The notes under the pieces are model-generated. The model was not told where the DNA came from, ran no database searches, and saw nothing but the letters and a program-made list of their open reading frames with translations. Position numbers and translations under genes: made by a program. This document shows, piece after piece, positions 56,723 through 64,000 of a stretch of 64,000 nt of DNA. Source of the stretch: Keithomyces neogunnii (Eukaryota; Ascomycota; Sordariomycetes; Hypocreales; Clavicipitaceae); NCBI GenBank assembly GCA_020975405.1, contig JAIOWQ010000003.1, positions 2,113,001-2,177,000 on the forward strand. Direction: 5' to 3'. Every line of letters begins with the position of its first letter. The first letter of the stretch is position 1.

Positions 56723-57958
56723 TTGCTGATGGACGTCCGAGGCGGAAAGTGTGACGACGACTGACAGTTATGCCGACTTTCACTCACTTGTATATTGGTT
56801 TTCTGTCAGGGCTCTAAAGATGGCAACTTGTCAAATATGCAGATTGCTCTAAGATTCCATAGCTGATTAGGAACATTTCATCTTCTTCCTGACAAATGTC
56901 GGTCGTGTGTCCTAATAAACTGCTGGGTGTTATGTTTACCGCGAGGAGGTGAAGGGGGTCTTGCGATTTGAGGTCGGCTGACAAGCATGTGAAAGCGTCA
57001 CCATTTTCGCTGTGCCTCAAAGCTTTTCCAAATGAAAAATAGAGTTATCCGCACTCGGCAGTCTTTTCTATCGGATAGAAAAGCACTAGGCACATGTTAC
57101 AGTGCTCCGTGCGCTCTCCGCCATCGGCCCAGTTTCAATGCGACATGCTTGCCAAAAGAGAGGGCTGTCACTGACGGACGAGCAGTCATTTGGCGGACAA
57201 CAATGTCATCCAGGCGAGCATGTGAAGGGGGCCCTGGGTGTAAATGCAATTGGACAGTCGTGAACCCACAATCTGCGTTGCGCGGATGTGAAGCCGATCT
57301 GTAGGAAAGAGGCGGAGCCATCAAATCTGGGTGACATAACAAGCAATAAGCAGGACATCATATTGAATGGTGGTAATCTCTCGATAGGCAAAACGTGGTC
57401 TTTTGTTGCCGAGTTCGGCCGCTGCAGGAATTTCTCAAGTATTACATGCAGGGGCGCAGACGAGCATTGGAACCCGGTGATGATGGCCTTGGAAGCCTTC
57501 GAAACCGTGATGCACAGTTATCCTGGCCTGACTTTGGTGCCGCTATGGTGAAGCGTGGTTGATACGTGTAAAGGGACAGGATATCTGGGCTTGCTCCGAT
57601 GCGAGGAAATCGTGGCTCAAGGGCTACGGGTCGTTGCAAGCCATCATGCTTCAGACCATGTTGTACGTCTGTTCATGCAACTCTTGACCTCAGGCTTGAG
57701 ACAGAGCCAATTCATGTGGGACAAAGTGACCAAGACATATCTCGGAAGCCGGCACCCTGCGGTCCCAGTCTGTGTCACCTGTGGTAGAAGGTACTTGGGC
57801 GTCTGGGTGGAGTGCGGCGCTGACCCTCCTGTTGTGAAGGATTCCGTCCATCCCTCAAAGTTGACCACGTCTCAAGCCCGTCCCATCTCATCCCTCATCA
57901 CCCTTCATTCCACTGGGGAAACAATAAGTGGAGGACACTTGTGCCCGGTTGGAGGGAA

Positions 57959-57974
57959 GGGGGGGGGGGGGGGG
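57959..57974 (+). repeat. 16-base G homopolymer
   Basis: Second long G run of the window, intergenic. Confidence 0.8.
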
Positions 57975-58914
57975 TTAGTCGAAACTCCATGGCGGTTAAT
58001 GCACAATGGGGCCAAACCCTTGTCACGAAGTCGGAAGAAATCGGAATATGGGCAAAAAACGATGGTACGGGGAGGTCCTCTCAACATGTGCAATGCTATA
58101 CAGATCTCAAAGACACAGCTGTCAGTGATATGAGCATCTGTGGATCCGCTCGAGGAAGCCGTGGTTCATACCAGAATATGAGGCCAACGCAAAAGAACAG
58201 AGAGACACTGACAGTGTCGATCCTGTCAACTGAGAAACGAATCAATCCATCATGTCTGGTCTCACGCGACACTGAGAATCGTCCAGTAAGGTCGGCGTCA
58301 AGAGCGGCGCCACATGACTGAGCTGGTGGCACCCAGATCCCGTGGTGTCCTGGCATTGTCCTGGATAGAAGTGGATTGTCGAGCCTGACAGGGGTCCATG
58401 TAAGAGAGCTGAAGCTCAAGGAGAAGCTTGTAAAAGCAAGCGCTCTTGACCAAGGCGGAAATTGAGGGCAAACACTTTTTTTCTTTCAAATCTTGCGCCG
58501 CTCGTCCGGCTAGGCTCCAAGCGCAGAAGCCCGAGGTAGGTGGTTTCATCTGTCTCCTGTATGAGCAACAAACGGACTGGGCCCATCAAAGAGGAACAAA
58601 ACCAAAACCCGTCCTATTGCCAGGGTACCAACCAGAGGTGGCCAACTGCCGGAGATGGTGTCTCATGTTTTTGGCTGATGATGTTGGTCTTTCTTTGTGC
58701 GCGTGTGATTCAGCGCATGGCCATGCCGTTTCGTGTTGGGAATGAAACAGCCACTGGCTGGTTTGGCAGCAAAGAGCTTCCCAGCTAGCGCTTCGGGAGG
58801 CCTAACTAATTACGAACGATACCTTGTTGCCACGGACGAGGAATGGGTGCAGAGGTGAACACGAGCGTTGAAATATGGGATGAGGTGGGCTTGATCCAAT
58901 CAACGGCTCTGACG

Positions 58915-58934
58915 ATGTACATGTACATGTACAT
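58915..58934. repeat. (GTACAT)3 palindrome
   Basis: TGTACATGTACATGTACA is a perfect self-complementary tandem run. No gene overlaps it. Confidence 0.8.
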
Positions 58935-59903
58935 TCACTTTCGGGCCCCCAAAGCTGCTGCTTGCTTCCTTCTCTGTGTGCGACGCCTAAAGATTTACCC
59001 AAGTGATGATGGGGGGGAAAGCAGGGCTTGTCTGGCTGTTCCTTCCGTCTTCTTTGCCCCAACCACGATATGAGGCAACAAGAGTCGGGTTCCTGCCCCG
59101 AAAATCGAGTTTTCTCTTTCCCCATTAATTGGATACCTACTTACGTAGTAGAATCGTGGAAAAATTTTCGAAGCTCTGACGGAAGTCGGAGATCCATATT
59201 TGTCAATTCCAACGCTGGGGCCGTCCATGTACATGCGTACTTTAGTTATTAATATTGTGTCTGGTGCCCGATGGACCCTGGAAGCTGTGCCTGCGGGAGG
59301 GCTTCGGCGGTGGAGCCAAGGGAGCTGCACGAAGTCGGCACTGAGGTGCTGTTATCCGGGTCACAAAACCAGTCAAAAGACAGAGTCGCAAAGCAACATG
59401 GGGAAGAGGCGGGAAAGGCCTGAGTGTGAAGCCACACCTTTTTCATCGGGTTCAAATAAGAAAGAAAACGCTCCTGAGGATCACGCGACAGAAGAAGCGG
59501 AGATGGCTGTCCCAACAACACCTGTTCGTCTTTGGATGCAAAAAAAGCAAACCGGACGTCCAACCCGGACGTGGAATCGAAAGCACATTCTGGCCGCCCA
59601 ACTCCAGCTGCGTGCTTGCTTAGCCCTGCCTTGCAGGGGCCTTGCAGGGGCCCTCTTGCCAGTGGGGACGGGAGTAACAGCACCCCACGACTACTGCAGT
59701 AGCGGCCAGGGCCCGGCATCAGGCACATTGCCACAATCGGTGAGAAATGATACAAAACACTACAGGCTCTGGACAAGTTAGGTACACGTTCGATCCAAAC
59801 CAGGTGCTGCTGCGACAAAACTGACATTGCCCAGCCCAAGGTAGTGGCCAAGTCGATTTTAGTCGCGTAGGGGTTGTTGCCATTTCCCGCCAACATGCCA
59901 TTG

Positions 59904-59945
59904 ATACTTAAGTACCTACCTAGGTACTTACCTAAGTAAAGTACC
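59904..59945. repeat. ACTTAAGTACCTACCTAGGTAC palindromic motif
   Basis: Same family as the 21016 cluster: nested CTTAAG, CCTAGG and GGTAC palindromes. Confidence 0.7.
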
Positions 59946-61463
59946 CTGCACAAAGGCTCAAAAAGTTTGGGCAGCATGACAACATTGAACCTGGACCCGA
60001 AGCAATGGGCCCATGGACGGGAGACCTCAGGTCTGACACATTGGCGCTGCCAGAAGTGAGGCCCTCCAGTGTGCCAATTTCTTATTAGTACACGACAGTA
60101 CTTTTGCGCCTTCCCTCTGCCACTTGCAGCCCATACCAGACACTACCTAGGTACATACGATACATGGCGGTTCCCCAGAGTGCCCCAACAAAAAATTCTG
60201 CTGGCAACGGCAACGGCACCCAAAGGAAGCTCTAGTCTCAAGTCGTTTTACGTCAACTTGGGCCATCGCCCTTCTTTGGCAGGTCCAAGACCCAAATAAA
60301 TCCACCGTGGGTTGGGGCAGTTTGCGGACAAGTTCTTCAAATCCAGTCTAAATAAAGACTGGGATTCCATCATTTGCCCCGACGTGGCGCCTCGTTGGTT
60401 GTCATTCAAAGCCATTGTCAAACCCGGGGGTTCTTGAGGAATCGGTACAGGTATTGTGCAATTCCTTTGTGAATGTGGAGCAGCAGACCACTCAATGGGA
60501 GCATGTAGAACTGGAAACTTTGGGAAGGAAACATTGAAGCAATACGGCAGGGCAGCACAAACGGCACGCCTCTCAATTGCTTGTTGGAGCCTTGAGCGTT
60601 GCCGCTAGGGAGAAACCGCTTCCAAAGCCAACGACCTCGGGACTGTCGCCACTAACAGTCACTTGACCTCGGGCGGTTCCAGGCAGGCCGGTCAATTTGT
60701 CAACTGGTCCGATTACTCTACCGACCAAAAGGTTGTCCTCGGATTGATGAGTCTTACTATTGACCATCCCACCAGCCATTTCTGGGACTCTTGGGCGCAC
60801 TTTAATTATCCGGGGCCCCCAGCTTGTTGTGTCCATTGATCTGTCTCCCCATCATCATCGTTCTTCTCCGGCGCACCACGCCGCCCCTGCAGACCGTTTC
60901 GTGTATTTGGATCGCTGCTCCCCCCAACAACACGCCTTGTTCGATGCCACGGCTTATGCACTAGTTTGGGTACATGCCAATTTACTATTATTATTATTTG
61001 GCTATTGATTGCTTGGTACGCCTTTCTCGTCAAGCATCCGCTCATCCCGATCCTCTCCGCCGCCTCTGCCACCGTTTCTTCTTTCCTCCTTCTTACTCGT
61101 TGGCTGCCCCACATCGGCAAGGCAGCCCTTTGGAGCTTGCCCCAGGTTACCGAGTACAAACGACAAAGTACCAGGTACCAGGTACCCAGGCGTCCCGTCG
61201 GTCCCCATTCGTCTCGAGCATCCGTCTTTCGCAAAACGCAACTTTGAGCGTTTCTCTTTCTTCCACTCTGTCGAGCGTCTTTGTTCGGGCCAATTCAAGC
61301 AATTCTTTTCGAGACTTGAAACCCGCACGAGGCGCACGAATACTTGTCAGTTTAGCCCTCCGACAAGCCCTGGTCGAGCCCCCCGTTCCCGTTTGCCCAC
61401 TTTCTGCCACGCCTCTGCCCCGTCCCTCCTTGTCGCTCCCATCATTCCCCCTAGCTGCCTCAC

Positions 61464-64000
61464 ATGCATCGGCACCGTCTCTCGACTTTGGTCGGGTCTT
61501 CTTGGGCTCCTCTCGGCGGCGGACCTTGTTCCCCCAGGCTTCTATTAAATCGCCCGTCCCTCGCTGCTGGTGGTGTCCAAGACCCATCCAATTCGACGGT
61601 CAGACCCTCTGCTGCTTCCGCCACAGTCCGCCAGCGCCGCATTTCCTCTTCCGTGTACTTTTCTTCATCAGCTCCCAATCTTGACTCTGCCTCTGCTGTC
61701 GCAAATACATCTTCTTCTCCTCCCTCGGCATCTTCAACAGTGTCTTTCCCCTTCACATCCGTACCAATGGCGTCACCTCATAGCTCTGAAAGCTCAGACG
61801 TCTCAACGCCTCGATCCTCCTCCCCTTCATCCTCTGCTGACTCTGGCCGATCTTCTCGTTCATCTGTATCTAATAAGCGAATGTCGATTTCTGGCCGCAG
61901 ACTCGCCCATTTCAATCCCATGTCAACTGTTGACGTCCTTGCTATTGAAGAGGCAATGAAGATGGCAGCTCTCGACCAGCACCGTGGCTATGCCAAGGAC
62001 TCATTTGGTGAAGTCATACAAGATGGCCACACCGAATACTTGGCCCAGTCGCAGGCCGCTGGTTATCAGATCATCCGTGAGCCTCTTTGGAATAAGGGTA
62101 TGTTGTCCTCTCTTTGTGTTATCTCCTCCCCTGTGCTGTGCTATCCGCCTAAGCCCCCTCCTTGTGTCGGTGGTATACCCAGTAGATAATTGGTCATGTT
62201 GAATATATGCACAATCTGGAATGTTTTCCGCAACGTGATCTCGTTGGTCTGCACGTATCCTGGGTCGTTATCGTACTAACGCTGCCGCCTGTTCGACTTG
62301 CAGGACTCTCATTTACTCCTGAGGAACGTGCTACCAAGAACCTCACTGGCCTCTTGCCACATGCCATGGAGTCTCTTCAGACTCAGTGCGCCAGAGCCAT
62401 GAAGATGATCCAGACTCGCCAGACCAGTATTGACAAGTACCTGTACCTGTCGAACCTCAAGGACCAAAACATTGACTTGTTTTACCGCCTGTTGATGGAT
62501 AACGTCCGCGAACTCATGCCTCTGGTCTATACACCAACCATTGGCGATGTCTGCCTGCAATACTCCAGCATCTACACTCGTCCCGAAGCCCTGTACATTT
62601 CGATTAAGCAGCGAAAGTCGATTCGAACCATGCTCCGGAATTGGCCTTGCTCAGATCCCGAAATTTCCGTCGTCACTGATGGATCCCGAATCCTGGGCTT
62701 GGGTGATTTGGGCATGAATGGTGTTGGTATTTCCGTAAGTACAGCGGCATAGCGTTCTACTCCCACACATGTGACCGTTCGAGATGCTGACAACACTCAT
62801 CAAATAGATTGGTAAGTTGGCTTTGTATACTGCTGCCGCAGGTATCCATCCTTCCAAGACTCTGCCCATTGTCTTGGACTGTGGTACCAACAATGAGGCC
62901 AATCTGAAGGATCCCATGTACCTGGGTCTTAGACAGAAGCGTCCCTCCGTACAAGTTCAGCAAGAATTCATGGACGAATTCATGGAGGCTGTGAAGGATG
63001 TGTACCCCAATATGGTTGTCCAGTTTGAAGATTTCGAGAGCGAAAAGGCCTTCAACTACCTGGATCGCTATAGAAATAGCCACCGTGCTTTCAATGACGA
63101 TATCCAGGGTACTGGTGCCGTTGTTCTTGGCGGGTACGTCCACTGAAACGTGACACGGCATTTCCCCTATCCATCGTACCACCCTGGCTAACACATCACT
63201 AGATATATTGGCGCCTGCAACTTGTCTGGAGTCCCCATCGAGGAACAACGTCTCGTCTTCATGGGCGCAGGATCTGCCGGTGTGGGGGTAGCCAAGCAGC
63301 TTGTTGAGTACTACACTCGTAGAGGATTCTCTGAGGCAGAAGCTCGCAACAAATTCTGGCTCGTCGACACCAAGGGTTTGGTCACCAAAGACCGAGGTGA
63401 TAAGTTGGCCGAACATAAGAAGTACTTTGCTCGCACAGACAACAATGGCCACCAATTCCGAACTCTGGAAGAGGTCATTGAGTATGTCAAGCCTAGTGCC
63501 TTGATTGGTCTCGCCGCCACCTTTGGCATTTTCACCGAGTCCGTCGTGCGAGCCTTGAAGGCTTCTGTCGATGCTGGTGGTCTTGGCCGACGTCCCATCC
63601 TGTTCCCTCTCAGTAACCCCCTGACTAAGGCCGAGTGCACATTTGAGCAAGCTGTGCAATGGACAGATGGCTCCGTCATTTTCGCCTCCGGTTCTCCCTT
63701 CCAGTCATTTACCGTCAATGTTGGCGGCGAAGTTGGTGAAGTGACGTATCATCCCAATCAGGGCAACAACGTCTATGTCTTCCCTGGTCTGGGTCTCGGC
63801 GCCATTCTTGCCAAGGCTTCACGCGTCACGGATAACATGGTGTACACCTCGGCTGAGGCTCTGGCTGGCTCACTGAACGCTGAGGAGATTCACAGGGGCT
63901 TAATTTATCCCAGAATTGAGCGTGTCCGTGAGGCCAGCGTCAATGTTGCCCGTGAGGTCATGAAGGCTGCTCGACGAGATGGCGTGTCAGATTTGCCCGA
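61464..64000 (+). CDS. NAD(P)-malic enzyme, probably mitochondrial, 3' end outside window
   Basis: Oxidatively decarboxylates malate to pyruvate, yielding NADH (or NADPH). Four exons seen: 61464-62097, 62304-62734, 62808-63133, 63203 to the window end; 729 codons plus a partial one are present, nearly the whole protein. The N-terminus (MHRHRLSTLVGSSWAPL..VRQRRISSSVYFSSS) is basic and Ser-rich without early acidic residues, as in mitochondrial presequences; the in-frame Met at 61767 would give a shorter, perhaps cytosolic, form. Motifs: GLSFTPEER and KNLTGLLP, MPLVYTPTIGDVCLQYS, VTDGSRILGLGDLG, the metal and signature site FNDDIQGTGAV, the NAD fold FMGAGSAGVG, and PLSNPLTKAECT. Intron 1 is long (206 nt) with a consensus TACTAAC branch point. 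Cofactor preference is not decided by what can be read. Confidence 0.94.

Larger units (their letters stand above)
56723..61463. other. Gene-poor stretch, 4.7 kb
   Basis: The longest gap in the window. I find no gene with family or splice support. It contains a 16-base G tract (57959-57974), a GTACAT palindrome (58915-58934), a TACCTAGGTA-type palindrome (59904-59945) and CT-rich leader sequence (about 61030-61463) of the malic enzyme gene. The longest frame, 242 codons on the minus strand (59249-59977), begins inside the palindrome and has no motif. Confidence 0.5.

Noticed and set aside
59249..59977. 242-codon minus-strand frame
   Set aside because: Begins in the TACCTAGGTA palindrome, has no domain, no helix or cysteine pattern, and no upstream coding context.
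62757..63659. 300-codon minus-strand frame
   Set aside because: Antisense to malic enzyme exons and runs across its introns; no motif.
1..64000. CRISPR arrays, bacterial operons, biosynthetic gene cluster
   Set aside because: The window is fungal nuclear DNA; no direct-repeat/spacer array exists, and no PKS, NRPS, terpene synthase or P450 group is present despite the FMO, the transporters and a Zn2Cys6 factor.

Overview
The window is nuclear DNA of a filamentous ascomycete. Genes are dense, lie on both strands, and carry short (about 50-100 nt) GT..AG introns with CTAAC/CTGAC-type branch points. The proteins are typically fungal: NADP-glutamate dehydrogenase, a Zn2Cys6 factor, the Dsc/Tul1 E3 ligase and PGA2. 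Gene content and repeated TACCTAGGTA-type motifs suggest Sordariomycetes, probably Hypocreales; that placement is inference. All gene models below were spliced by hand from reading frames and splice consensus, so exon edges may be off by a base or two.

Layout. 1-1387: 3' truncated MFS transporter (-). 3262-5023: NADP-GDH (-). 7149-10577: DNA polymerase delta catalytic subunit (-). 11579-12727: F-box-like protein (+). 14053-15724: rhomboid protease (-). 17099-20400: complete Mutator-like (MULE) DNA transposon with 95-bp perfect terminal inverted repeats, a transposase broken only by C-to-T type stop codons, and a tRNA-like Pol III unit inside. 21684-22232: small membrane protein (-). 26100-28218: Zn2Cys6 transcription factor (+). 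28645-31152: Dsc1/Tul1-like RING E3 (-), divergent from a tiny HSBP1 gene at 31756-32102 (+). 32380-33566: KDEL-tailed protein disulfide isomerase (-). 34408-35875: mitochondrial EF-Tu (-). 37217-38825: monocarboxylate-type MFS transporter (-). 40301-40792: PGA2 trafficking protein (+). 41840-44572: large disordered protein with a CxxC-rich C-terminal half (+). 45117-46477: ribosomal protein L4 (+). 48269-49666: flavin monooxygenase (-). 50359-54396: 1345-residue acidic protein with a C-terminal POT1/Cdc13-type OB fold (+). 55740-56722: cysteine-rich GPI-anchored secreted protein (+). 61464-end: NAD-malic enzyme with a mitochondrial presequence, cut by the window (+).

Most genes are unlinked housekeeping functions (nitrogen assimilation, replication, ER folding and membrane quality control, mitochondrial translation and carbon metabolism). 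I see no biosynthetic gene cluster and no operon-like arrangement. The accessory signals are the MULE with its tRNA-like passenger, several minisatellites and G-tracts, possible decayed coding loci at 12976-14050 and 47107-47500, and two gene-poor stretches (22.2-26.1 kb and 56.7-61.5 kb).
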